Below, piece after piece: positions 6,501-12,412 of a stretch of 13,691 bases of DNA. The DNA is from Actinomycetales bacterium (GTDB lineage: Bacteria; Actinomycetota; Actinomycetes; Actinomycetales; BWSM-131): positions 1-13,691 of the forward strand of contig JASBSH010000365.1 in the NCBI GenBank assembly GCA_030149025.1. Reading direction: 5' to 3'. The notes under the pieces are model-generated. The model made no database searches and had not been told where the DNA came from. It saw only the letters and a list, made by a program, of their open reading frames with translations. The number at the start of each line of letters is the position of its first letter. Position 1 is the stretch's first letter. The translations under genes and the position numbers were made by a program.

Positions 6501-9164
6501 TGCAAGGTCCCCGATGGCGGGGTACCGCAGCTGCGAGGCCAGCACCAGGTGGTCGAGCAGCTCGTGCACCTCCGCGGCCCGCTCCCCCTCCGGCACCGGC
6601 GAGCCCGTCCACGCCTGCAGCACCGCGCTCACCATGCCCAGGTGGGAGGCCACGGACTGCTGGGCGAGGAAGAGCCGGAACACGGCGTCCTCCAACGCCT
6701 CTGAGCGGTCCAGGTCCGTCAGCCCGTAGTGGCCGAGCGCGCGCCGCAGCCGCTCCTGGAAGGCCTCCGGCAGCCGCTCCCTCTCGATGTCCAGGCTGTG
6801 CAGGTACGTGTGCAGATACTCGCGTGGGCTGTGCACCCGCACGTCCTCGTTGTCCACCCCGGCGGGCTTGTTGCGGCCCAGCTCCGCGACGTCGGTGAAA
6901 GCCCCGAGCAGAGCCACCTCGGCGGCCAGGACAGCCTCGGCGTCCGCCTCCTGGCGCAGTGTCCGGTAGTCGTGGACGGCCCGGGCCTCCTCGGCGGGCG
7001 TCAGGTCGAACCCCAGCAGCAGGGCGCGCAGGTCCTCCAGGGCACCGATCACCCGCTCGGACGCCGACACGGCCGGCCGCGCGGGAAGCTCCGGCAGCCG
7101 CCCACCCTCGTCGGCACCTGCGCGGGCGCCCGCCGCACCGTCGCTCGAAGCCGCGTGGCCGGCGTCCCCGTCCTCGAGCGGTTCGAGCCGCACCAGCGGC
7201 GCGCCGGTCTCCACCTGGTGCCCCACGGCGACCAGGAGCTCCCGCACCCGGGCCCGGAACGGAGCGAGCAGGGCCGTTTCCATCTTCATCGACTCGAGCA
7301 CGAGAACCGGCGCACCCGCCTCGACCTCCGACCCGACCTGCACGGGGGATGCGACCACGAGAGCCGGTGCGGGAGAACGCATCACCCCACCCTCGTCGCG
7401 GTTGACCCGGTGGGTGACGCCGTTCACCTCGACGAAGTGCACCGGCCCGTGGGCGGCGCTGACGACCCGGAAGTCGTGACCGGTGACGTCGAGCCTCATG
7501 GTGTGCCGGTCGCGTCCGCGGACCGCGACGTCGACGGCGTTACCGTCCAGCGGCCCGTCCAGGGCGACGCGGAAGCGGTCGGGGCCCAGGCGCGCGACGG
7601 TCACCCGGTGCGTCGCGCCGCGGAGCTTGAGGTCCACTGTGCGGGCGGACTCGTGCCTCGCCTGGGGGCGGCCGCCGTGGGCGGTGGCCAGGAAGTGCTG
7701 GCGGTCGAGGGCCTCTGCCTGCTCGTAGGCCTCGATCCCCGCCACGACCAGGGCGACCCCGGCGTGCTGGTGCGACACCAGCCGGCCGGCCATACGGACC
7801 CGGTCGATCCATCCCGTGTCCGCTGTGCCGTCGAGGACCTCCGGTTGGTCGAGCAGGTCGAGCAGGAAGCTCTTGTTGGTGGCCCCGCCCTCGATCACTA
7901 CATGCGTGTCGGCGAGCGCCCGCCGCAGCCTGCCGAGCGCCTCCTCGCGGTCCCGGCCGTAAGCGATGATCTTGGCGATCATCGAGTCGAAGTCCGCGGG
8001 GATGACGTCGCCCTCCCCCAACCCCGTGTCGACGCGGATGCCGGGGCCGTCGGGCAGGGTCAGCAGCTCGACGCGGCCGGGTGCGGGGGCGAAGTCGCGG
8101 TCCGGGTCCTCGGCGTTCAGGCGGGCCTCGACCGCGTGCCCCTGCTCGGCCGGTGGCTCACCGACCAGCCGTCCCCCTGCGGCCACGTGCAGCTGGGCCT
8201 TCACCAGGTCGAACCCGGTCGTGAGCTCGGTGATCGGGTGCTCCACCTGCAGGCGGGTGTTCACCTCGAGGAACGCGAGGGTCCCGTCCCCGGGGTGGTA
8301 GAGGAACTCCACGGTGGCCGCGCCCCGGTAGCCGACCCGCACCGCGAGCCGCGCCGCGGACTCCTTGAGCCGCGTGACGTCGTCCGGCCGCAGCACGGGG
8401 GAAGCGGACTCCTCGATCACCTTCTGGTTGCGGCGCTGGATGCTGCAGTCGCGCACCCCGAGGGCCCAGGCGGTGCCCTGGCCGTCGGCGATGACCTGGA
8501 CCTCAACGTGGCGGGCGCCGGTGACCAGCCGTTCGAGGAAGACCGTGCCGCTGCCGAAGGCCCGCTGGGCCTCGTCCCGGGTCAGCTGGTACGCAGCGGC
8601 AAGCTCGTCGTCGATCGTCACCACCCGGATGCCGCGGCCCCCGCCGCCCGCGGAGGCCTTGAGCATCAGCGGGTAGCCGATGCGCGCTGCCTGGGCCAGA
8701 GCGTCGTCGAGGGTGTCGACCGGGCCGCGGCTCCAGAAAGCGACGGGTACGCCCACCTCCTCGGCCAGCAGCTTGGCGCCGATCTTGTCGCCGAGCTGAC
8801 GCATGGCCTCGGCGCTGGGACCGACGAACACCACCCCCAGGCGGTCGCAGAGCTCGGCGAACGCCGGGTCCTCCGCGACGAACCCCCAGCCCACCCATGC
8901 GGCGTCGGCCCGGGTCTCCAGGAGCGCGCGTTCCAGGACGGCGAGGTCCAGGTAGGGACGGCGCGACGCCGGGCCGAGGTCGTAGGCGACGTCCGCCTCC
9001 CTGACGAAGCGTGCCGTTGCCTCCGCCTCGGTGTGCAGGGCGATCACCTCGATGCGCCGCCCACCGGGCTCGGACTCCAGCTCCCGGACGGCGTGGATGA
9101 GCCGCATGGCGGCCTCTCCGCGGTTGACGACGGCGATCCTGCTCAGCGGTTGGGACGTGACCAC
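3537..9164 (-). CDS. Single-chain biotin-dependent acyl-CoA carboxylase (fused BC-BCCP-central-CT)
   Basis: An 1,875-residue cytoplasmic enzyme expected to carboxylate acetyl-CoA, propionyl-CoA or a longer acyl-CoA using ATP, bicarbonate and covalent biotin. Biotin carboxylase occupies ~8-460: N-terminal AVVNRGEAAMR, glycine-rich ATP loop SAGGGGRGI (171-179), RRNQKVIEE (244-252) and active-site EVNTRLQVEHP (300-310). The biotin carrier has ESMKMET with the biotinylated Lys at 627. Residues ~690-1310 form a long central region. Its RGMHPMVGRRLDLWRLAEFDVTRL (1128-1151) resembles the eukaryotic ACC central domain, and RSRRRGAVYPYEL (1314-1325) resembles the entry to the eukaryotic carboxyltransferase. 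Carboxyltransferase covers ~1310-1860, with ALSAGARI (1423-1430), GGEINIIVAGINVGAQPYW and, near the C-terminus, FPRSSKKTARAIN and VLANLSGFDGS. Typical actinobacterial AccA/PccB systems use separate subunits, so this full fusion is unusual. The start is GTG 9164 without a ribosome binding site but with a perfectly spaced TAGTGT box. A three-copy 15-bp repeat encodes a DTAAG linker near residue 1030. The acyl substrate is not determined by sequence. Confidence 0.93.
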   Translation of the reverse strand: MVTSQPLSRIAVVNRGEAAMRLIHAVRELESEPGGRRIEVIALHTEAEATARFVREADVAYDLGPASRRPYLDLAVLERALLETRADAAWVGWGFVAEDPAFAELCDRLGVVFVGPSAEAMRQLGDKIGAKLLAEEVGVPVAFWSRGPVDTLDDALAQAARIGYPLMLKASAGGGGRGIRVVTIDDELAAAYQLTRDEAQRAFGSGTVFLERLVTGARHVEVQVIADGQGTAWALGVRDCSIQRRNQKVIEESASPVLRPDDVTRLKESAARLAVRVGYRGAATVEFLYHPGDGTLAFLEVNTRLQVEHPITELTTGFDLVKAQLHVAAGGRLVGEPPAEQGHAVEARLNAEDPDRDFAPAPGRVELLTLPDGPGIRVDTGLGEGDVIPADFDSMIAKIIAYGRDREEALGRLRRALADTHVVIEGGATNKSFLLDLLDQPEVLDGTADTGWIDRVRMAGRLVSHQHAGVALVVAGIEAYEQAEALDRQHFLATAHGGRPQARHESARTVDLKLRGATHRVTVARLGPDRFRVALDGPLDGNAVDVAVRGRDRHTMRLDVTGHDFRVVSAAHGPVHFVEVNGVTHRVNRDEGGVMRSPAPALVVASPVQVGSEVEAGAPVLVLESMKMETALLAPFRARVRELLVAVGHQVETGAPLVRLEPLEDGDAGHAASSDGAAGARAGADEGGRLPELPARPAVSASERVIGALEDLRALLLGFDLTPAEEARAVHDYRTLRQEADAEAVLAAEVALLGAFTDVAELGRNKPAGVDNEDVRVHSPREYLHTYLHSLDIERERLPEAFQERLRRALGHYGLTDLDRSEALEDAVFRLFLAQQSVASHLGMVSAVLQAWTGSPVPEGERAAEVHELLDHLVLASQLRYPAIGDLARSVRFRWFDQPLVEAARAEVLAGVADELEYLAQNPHAADHDERVSGLVAIPERIVRFLFARLRSGVPQREPMLEVLARRHYREHGLTDVREVEGTQRPILVADYELDGHPTHLVTTIGRADKLAEGSELVREIERQLDTAAGDTAAGDTAAEGNAQPELVVDLYLHWPDAPQGADAVALAVKKMLDGVGFSRRLRRIVVSVSPDGGDTVYYSSFGAERYGQDAPPAVDEAGGVLEDTLVRGMHPMVGRRLDLWRLAEFDVTRLDAPEDVVLYHCVARGNPADQRLVALAQIRELAVVRDADGRVSGLPHVQRAVASCLQSIRQARTSMGAAGARLDRNHVWLHIWPVVDAPLEELTALKRTISPLTAGVGVDEVVARGRVRLADGRVRPAAVRFTYQPGRGVVADVSGPLTEPLQPLDEYAQKVARSRRRGAVYPYELLGRIAGEGGTFTEYDLSDQSGSGLLEPVDRPAGHNKAGIVCGVASTPTARYPEGMTRVVLMGDPTRSLGSLAEAECARVEAAIDLAERMQIPVEWYALSAGARISMDSGTENMDWVARALRRIVTFTQTGGEINIIVAGINVGAQPYWNAEATMLMHTRGILVMTPDSAMVLTGKQSLDFSGGVSAEDNFGIGGYDRVMGPNGQAQYWAPDLGAACDVLFAHYEHTYVAPGENGPRRAATTDPTDRDVTTYPHEVAGSEFTTVGDIFSPVTNPDRKKPFDIRTVLRAVSDQDHPLLERWAGMVDADTSVVVDAHLGGRPVCMIGIESRPVPRLGFPPSDGPDTWTAGTLFPRSSKKTARAINAASGNRPLVVLANLSGFDGSPDSMRNLQLEYGAEIGRAMVNFSGPIVFCVISRYHGGAFVVFSKALNDNMTVLAVEGSYASVIGGAPAAAVVFSGEVDARTAADPRVRTLQEELSSAEGARRAALLAELDELRQAVRTEKLGEVAAEFDSVHSIQRAVAVGSVDAVIAAHELRSRLIEAVEAGISRA
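6049..6089. repeat. 15-bp in-frame tandem repeat within the carboxylase gene
   Basis: GCCGCGGTGTCCCCG (plus strand) occurs at 6049-6063 and 6064-6078, followed by 11 bp of a third copy to 6089. On the coding strand this gives DTAAG-DTAAG-DTAA at residues ~1026-1039, in a flexible, probably surface linker of the central region. The unit is a multiple of three, so copy-number change keeps the frame. Confidence 0.9.
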
Positions 9165-9170
9165 CCGCTC

Positions 9171-9198
9171 ACACTATTGAGCGAATCGCCTTACTCAC
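9171..9198 (-). promoter_or_regulatory. Leaderless promoter of the carboxylase gene
   Basis: Minus-strand TAGTGT (9176-9171) fits TANNNT and ends six bases before GTG 9164, so transcription is predicted to start at the first base of the start codon. A weak -35, GTGAGT (9198-9193), lies 16 bp upstream and overlaps the stop codon of the decayed protease. No Shine-Dalgarno sequence is present. Confidence 0.55.
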
Positions 9199-9485
9199 GA
9201 GTACCCGTGGCGAGCTCGGTCGGAACGGCGATCACGTCGACCATCGCGTCACCGCGCCGGACCGTGATGGGCGGGCGCGTGCCGATCGCCTCGCCGAACG
9301 GCAGTCGTTGAAGACTCTGGGCGTCGTGGACCCCGCCGGCGTGGAGCAGCAGGTCCCCCCGTCGCAACCCGCCCACGACGTGGGCGTTCGTGAGCAGTAG
9401 CCGTCGTCGGTGACGACCACCGCCGCCCCCGGCCGCGAGGCGTTCGCTGTCAGCGAACCGGGACTGGTCGCAACCGGGTTGACGC
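9191..9485 (-). pseudogene. Decayed HtrA-like (S1C) serine protease with PDZ tail
   Basis: Minus-strand frames here give two halves of one protease. One frame reads AAVVVTDDGY (9430-9397), then a one-base loss between 9397 and 9396 shifts to LLTNAHVVGG, the conserved catalytic-His loop of HtrA/DegP proteases (expected VTDDGYLLTNAHVV). Immediately after, LRRGDLLLHAGG and DAQSLQRL followed by the C-terminal MVDVIAVPTEL match the end of a PDZ domain. The ~170 residues that should lie between, with the catalytic Asp and GNSGG Ser, are missing. So the gene has both a frameshift and a large internal deletion fusing the His loop to the PDZ domain. It ends at TAA 9191-9193, 27 bp before the carboxylase start. 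A short expressed peptide from the intact 98-codon frame cannot be excluded but would not be a protease. Confidence 0.75.
9192..9203. promoter_or_regulatory. Inverted repeat over the carboxylase -35 region
   Basis: TACTC-AC-GAGTA is a perfect 5-2-5 palindrome covering the predicted -35 element of the carboxylase promoter. Position and symmetry suggest a dimeric repressor or activator site. The regulator is unknown. Confidence 0.4.
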
Positions 9486-9582
9486 AAGAGCGTCTTGTTG
9501 CGGCGCCCCGATGAGGAGGACCGTGGTCCGATACGGCGGAGCCAACCGGGGCACCGCCCCTCGTTGGAAAGGGGGTGGAGTC

Positions 9583-10203
9583 GTGTACGCGCGCTCCACC
9601 ACGATCACCGGCCCTTCGGACTCCATTGACTCCGGAGCGGCGATGTTCCGGGACGACGTGATGCCTGCGGTGATGCAGATGGACGGCTGCATCGGGGCGT
9701 CGCTGATGGTCGACCGACAGGCGGGCCGCGGCATCGCCACCACCGCCTGGGAGTCGTTGGAGGCCATGAGGGCCTCGGCCGAGCAGGTCAAGCCCCTCAG
9801 GGAGCGCACAACCGAGCGCATGGGCGGCACCGCGCAGGTGGAGGAGTGGGAGATCGGTGCCCTGCACCGCGAGCACCCCACGGGTTCGGGTGCCTGCGCC
9901 CGCGTCACCTGGATGCAGCTCGAGGGCGGCTCGATGGACCGCGCCCTGGAGGTGTTCCGGAGCGACTTGCTGCCCGCCCTGGACGAGATCGAGGGGTTCT
10001 GCAGCGCGAGCCTGATGATGGACCGCACCACCGGCCGCGTGGTCATCACCGCCAGCTATCGGGACCGCGAGGCCCTGGAGAACAGCCGCGAACGAGCCAT
10101 GCAGTTGCGTGACACAGGCGCCGACGACGCCGGCGCTCGCATCACCGACGTGTGCGAGTTCGAGTTGGTGGTGGCCAACCTGCGCGTCCCCGAGACGGTG
10201 TAG
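9583..10203 (+). CDS. Tandem dimeric alpha+beta barrel (ABM-like) protein
   Basis: A 206-residue soluble protein made of two similar halves. Half 1 (about residues 3-98) has FRDDVMPAVMQMDGCIGASLMVDRQAGRGIATTAWESLEAM. Half 2 (about 103-200) has FRSDLLPALDEIEGFCSASLMMDRTTGRVVITASYRDREAL. The pattern of a helix, a GxxxASLM strand, D-R-xx-G-R and a later strand is that of the antibiotic biosynthesis monooxygenase/DABB fold, where two domains pack into one barrel. A duplicated chain would make an intramolecular dimer. No cofactor or substrate residue can be assigned, so enzymatic activity is open. GTG 9583 is preferred because AAAGGGGG lies seven bases upstream; the in-frame ATG at 9511 has no ribosome binding site. 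It is the only plus-strand gene and converges on the MFS gene with 25 bp between stops. Confidence 0.82.
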   Translation: MYARSTTITGPSDSIDSGAAMFRDDVMPAVMQMDGCIGASLMVDRQAGRGIATTAWESLEAMRASAEQVKPLRERTTERMGGTAQVEEWEIGALHREHPTGSGACARVTWMQLEGGSMDRALEVFRSDLLPALDEIEGFCSASLMMDRTTGRVVITASYRDREALENSRERAMQLRDTGADDAGARITDVCEFELVVANLRVPETV

Positions 10204-10228
10204 GGACGCTGCTGGACCTGCCTGCCCG

Positions 10229-11557
10229 CTACTCCTCCAACGCCCTTCCGCGCAGCTCGGGCAGCGCGAGGGCACAGACCGCGGCGACGACGAAGGCGGC
10301 GGCGAACGTGGTGAACACCGCGACGTTCCCGCCCGCTGCCTTGAGCGGCGGGACCGACAGCGGGGCGAGGATCGACGCGATCCGCCCGAAGCCGGCTGCC
10401 CACCCGGACCCGGTCCCGCGCAGCGCGGTCGGGTAGATCTCCGGGGTGACCGCGTAGAGCGCCCCCCAGGCCCCGAGGTTGAAGAACGACAGCGCCATAC
10501 CGGCGGCCAGGACGCCGGCCGCACCGTTCGCCGTCCCGAAGACACCGGCCGCCACAGCGGAACCGGCGAGGAACACCGCGAGTGTGGGACGGCGTCCCCA
10601 GCGTTCGATGAGGAACGCGGCGACGGCGTACCCGGGCAGCTGCGCCAGCGTGATGAGCAGCGTGTACTCGAACGACTTCACGAGGCTGAACCCGGAGGCG
10701 ACCAACAGCGTCGGCAGCCAGATGAAGGCCCCGTAGTAGGAGAAGTTCACGCAGAACCACACTGCCCACAGCGCTCCGGTGCGAAGGCGGAACCGTTTGT
10801 CCCACAGCGCAGTGGGCGGTGGGGGCTGCACCGCAGGGATCGGCTGGGAGGGCACCGCCTCGATGTCGGCTGCCTTCTCGAACCGCCGGACGACCGCCTC
10901 GGCCTCCTCGTGTCGGCCGCGTCGTTCGAGAAACCGGACGGACTCCGGCAGGCCGAGCCGGACCACCAGCGCGTAGGCGGCCGGCACGGTCCCCAGGGCC
11001 AGCGCCCACCGCCAGCCGCTGTCGCTCGCGGGGACGACGACGTAGCCGATCAGGGCGGCGAGCGTCCAGCCGACGGCCCAGAACGCCTCGAGGATGACGA
11101 CGACCCGGCCCCGGATGCGCGCGGGGGCGAACTCGCTGACGAGGGTCGACGCCACCGGCAGCTCCGCGCCCAAGCCCAGACCGACGACGAACCGCAGCAC
11201 CAGCAGGACGGCGACGGAGCCGGCCAGTGCGGACGCCCCGGTCGCCACGCCGTAGATGAGCAGCGTGACGGCGAAGACCTGGCGGCGTCCGATCCGGTCG
11301 GCAAGCAGCCCTCCGAGGCTCGCGCCGAGGGCCATGCCGACGAAGCCGATGGAGCCGATCCATGACAGCTGCGTGCTGCCCAGATCCCATTGCGCTGCCA
11401 GGGCGGCCATCACGAAGGAGATGAGGCCGACGTCCATGGCGTCCAGGGCCCATCCCGTCCCGGAGCCGACGAGCAGGCGGCCGTGCACGCGCGTGAAGGG
11501 CAGGCGGTCGAGGCGCTCGGCGCGCGTCGGCCTCTGTCCGACCATTCGCTCGGTCAC
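10229..11557 (-). CDS. MFS transporter, niacin/aromatic-acid carrier-like
   Basis: A 442-residue major facilitator with about 12 membrane helices, acting as an inner-membrane H+-coupled carrier. TM1 contains GWALDAMDVGLISF with acidic Asp40 and Asp42, typical of the aromatic acid:H+ symporter and NiaP-like groups. Motif A is GGLLADRIGRRQ (82-93). LRFVVGLGLGAELPVASTLVSEFAP (121-145) and RGRVVVILEAFWAVGW resemble NiaP niacin transporters, and PESVRFLERRGR (204-215) is the PESPRWL-like cytoplasmic motif. A second symmetrical half follows. The start is uncertain: GTG 11557 puts the transcript nearly leaderless behind TAAGGT, while ATG 11545 would give a short leader. Upstream codons to 11647 are non-coding repeat. 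Its promoter overlaps an operator-like palindrome. The substrate is inference; the nearby isochorismatase-superfamily gene, a superfamily that includes nicotinamidase, is only weak support for niacin. Confidence 0.87.
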   Translation of the reverse strand: MTERMVGQRPTRAERLDRLPFTRVHGRLLVGSGTGWALDAMDVGLISFVMAALAAQWDLGSTQLSWIGSIGFVGMALGASLGGLLADRIGRRQVFAVTLLIYGVATGASALAGSVAVLLVLRFVVGLGLGAELPVASTLVSEFAPARIRGRVVVILEAFWAVGWTLAALIGYVVVPASDSGWRWALALGTVPAAYALVVRLGLPESVRFLERRGRHEEAEAVVRRFEKAADIEAVPSQPIPAVQPPPPTALWDKRFRLRTGALWAVWFCVNFSYYGAFIWLPTLLVASGFSLVKSFEYTLLITLAQLPGYAVAAFLIERWGRRPTLAVFLAGSAVAAGVFGTANGAAGVLAAGMALSFFNLGAWGALYAVTPEIYPTALRGTGSGWAAGFGRIASILAPLSVPPLKAAGGNVAVFTTFAAAFVVAAVCALALPELRGRALEE

Positions 11558-11565
11558 GTCCGGGA

Positions 11566-11579
11566 ACCTTACTGGTAAG
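11566..11579 (-). promoter_or_regulatory. MFS -10 box overlapped by an operator-like inverted repeat
   Basis: Minus-strand TAAGGT (11571-11566) fits TANNNT and predicts a start at about 11559, two bases before GTG 11557. It is overlapped by CTTAC-TG-GTAAG (plus strand 11568-11579), a perfect 5-2-5 palindrome of the TTAC-NN-GTAA type often bound by TetR-family repressors. No good -35 is visible, so an activator may be needed. The regulator is not in the window. Confidence 0.5.
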
Positions 11580-11598
11580 CGCACCGACCTCCCCCCAG

Positions 11599-11688
11599 GA
11601 ACGCCGCGGCGGCACTCACCGCCAAGCCACGAATGCCGCGGCGGCACTCACCGCCGAGCCGCGAATGCCGCGGCGGCACTCACCGGCC
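11599..11688. repeat. 32-bp tandem repeat with palindromic cores (2.8 copies)
   Basis: Units lie at 11599-11630, 11631-11662 and 11663-11688 (last one truncated), with only a few substitutions. Each begins GAATGCCGCGGCGGCACTCA (first copy GAAC). The core TGCCGC-G-GCGGCA is a perfect 6-1-6 palindrome in copies 2 and 3; in copy 1 the outer T is C. Palindrome centres are at 11608, 11640 and 11672, exactly 32 bp (about three helical turns) apart. The array lies just upstream of the MFS promoter and between it and the OsmC terminator. It could be a regulator array or a dispersed intergenic (REP-like) element. Confidence 0.9.
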
Positions 11689-11699
11689 TTGCTAGCACC

Positions 11700-11743
11700 G
11701 CGGAGGACCTCGGCGCCAACGGTCGAACGCCGAGATCCTCCGC
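11700..11743 (-). terminator. Terminator hairpin downstream of the OsmC gene
   Basis: Arms at 11700-11715 and 11728-11743 form a 16-bp stem with a 12-nt loop. The single imperfect position is a G-U pair in minus-strand RNA but a C-A mismatch in plus-strand RNA, so it fits termination of the minus-strand OsmC transcript. There is no U-run, which is common for actinobacterial hairpin terminators. Confidence 0.75.
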
Positions 11744-11758
11744 AGTCCCCCCGAATAC

Positions 11759-11777
11759 GCCTGACGATGCGTCAGGC
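11759..11777 (-). terminator. Small hairpin over the OsmC stop codon
   Basis: GCCTGAC-N5-GTCAGGC forms a perfect 7-bp stem spanning the TGA at 11772-11774. It lies 15 bp before the large terminator stem and may add to 3'-end stability or termination. Confidence 0.4.
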
Positions 11778-12251
11778 GATCGTCACCGTGCTGGTGACCG
11801 GCACGGTGGCCTGCAGGTTGTCCAGCACCGGGCAGTGCTCCGCCACGGCCGCGACGAGCTCGGCGTAGCGTTCCCTGCTCTCGGGACCGGTGAGGCGCAC
11901 GAATACCTGGATGCCTTCGAAACCCGGCCGGACCCCCTGAGCGGTGCCGAAGAAGCCCCGCAGGTCGATGTCCCCGCGAAGGTCGATGTCGATCGCGTCG
12001 ACAGCGACCCCCAGCTTGTCCGCCCATACCTGATAGGTGATGACCTGGCACGCTCCGAGCGCCGCCAGCAGGTGGTCGACCGGGGTGGCTCCCAGGTTCG
12101 TCCCACCGATCGTTTCGGGCTCATCGATGGTGAACGCGTGTTCACCGGCCTTGATCCGCACCTGGGTCGCGGTGCCGGAGACCAGCCGGGCCTGCACCTC
12201 CGGCGTGATCCGCTGGGGGGCGGCGGTGGTCTGTGTCTCGGTGATGGTCAT
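11772..12251 (-). CDS. OsmC/Ohr-family redox protein
   Basis: A 159-residue cytoplasmic protein of the OsmC superfamily, whose characterised members reduce organic hydroperoxides with a pair of cysteines. Both are present: Cys68 in HLLAALGACQVITYQ, the helix motif of the family, and Cys140 in AVAEHCPVLDNL. The preceding TIGGTNLGATPVDHLLAALG is the usual substrate-channel segment. It has the OsmC-like CxxxT rather than the classic Ohr signature, so peroxidase specificity is uncertain. ATG 12251 is chosen because AGGAG/AGGAGAACC lies immediately upstream; 21 further in-frame codons to 12314 run through a tandem repeat and are unlikely to be translated. It follows the hydrolase gene by 161 bp on the same strand and shares its terminator, so both probably belong to the SAM-riboswitch transcript. 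Confidence 0.9.
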   Translation of the reverse strand: MTITETQTTAAPQRITPEVQARLVSGTATQVRIKAGEHAFTIDEPETIGGTNLGATPVDHLLAALGACQVITYQVWADKLGVAVDAIDIDLRGDIDLRGFFGTAQGVRPGFEGIQVFVRLTGPESRERYAELVAAVAEHCPVLDNLQATVPVTSTVTIA

Positions 12252-12275
12252 GGTTCTCCTGCTCCTGATCTCTCT

Positions 12276-12321
12276 CTTGTCGTGATGGCACTGGCTCGCT
12301 TGTCGTGATGGCACTGGCTCG
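12276..12321. repeat. Perfect 23-bp tandem direct repeat upstream of OsmC
   Basis: Two identical 23-bp units (12276-12298 and 12299-12321), each containing GTCGTGATGGCACTGGCTCG, lie 25-70 bp upstream of the OsmC start. They are within the 161-bp gap after the hydrolase gene. There is no open promoter box beside them. They could be a repeated regulator site or a recent slippage duplication. Confidence 0.9.
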
Positions 12322-12412
12322 GAACTGGTGCTCTGCTACTCGCGCTGGATGTGGCTCCCTCAGGCCGATGCGGGGGTGTTCGCTGGAGCAGGCGAGCAGC
12401 ACGCGGCAGTGC

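Noticed and set aside
4492..6612. A 706-codon minus-strand frame within the carboxylase gene.
   Set aside because: An out-of-frame reading of the same DNA, rich in Arg, Gly and Pro, with no motif.
6729..9311. An 860-codon plus-strand frame, and similar long frames at 3432-5129 and 5256-6704.
   Set aside because: All are opposite the carboxylase, whose domains are unmistakable. The translations are compositional shadows without recognisable folds.
10056..11615. A 519-codon minus-strand frame overlapping the MFS gene.
   Set aside because: Arg-rich shadow frame. The 10229-11557 frame has all MFS motifs and hydrophobic periodicity.
11599..11688. CRISPR-like array, from 32-bp near-identical repeats.
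   Set aside because: Units are directly contiguous with no spacers, and no cas genes are nearby.
12252..12314. Longer OsmC start at 12314 (21 extra residues).
   Set aside because: The extension runs through the 23-bp tandem repeat and has no ribosome binding site, whereas ATG 12251 has AGGAG at good spacing.
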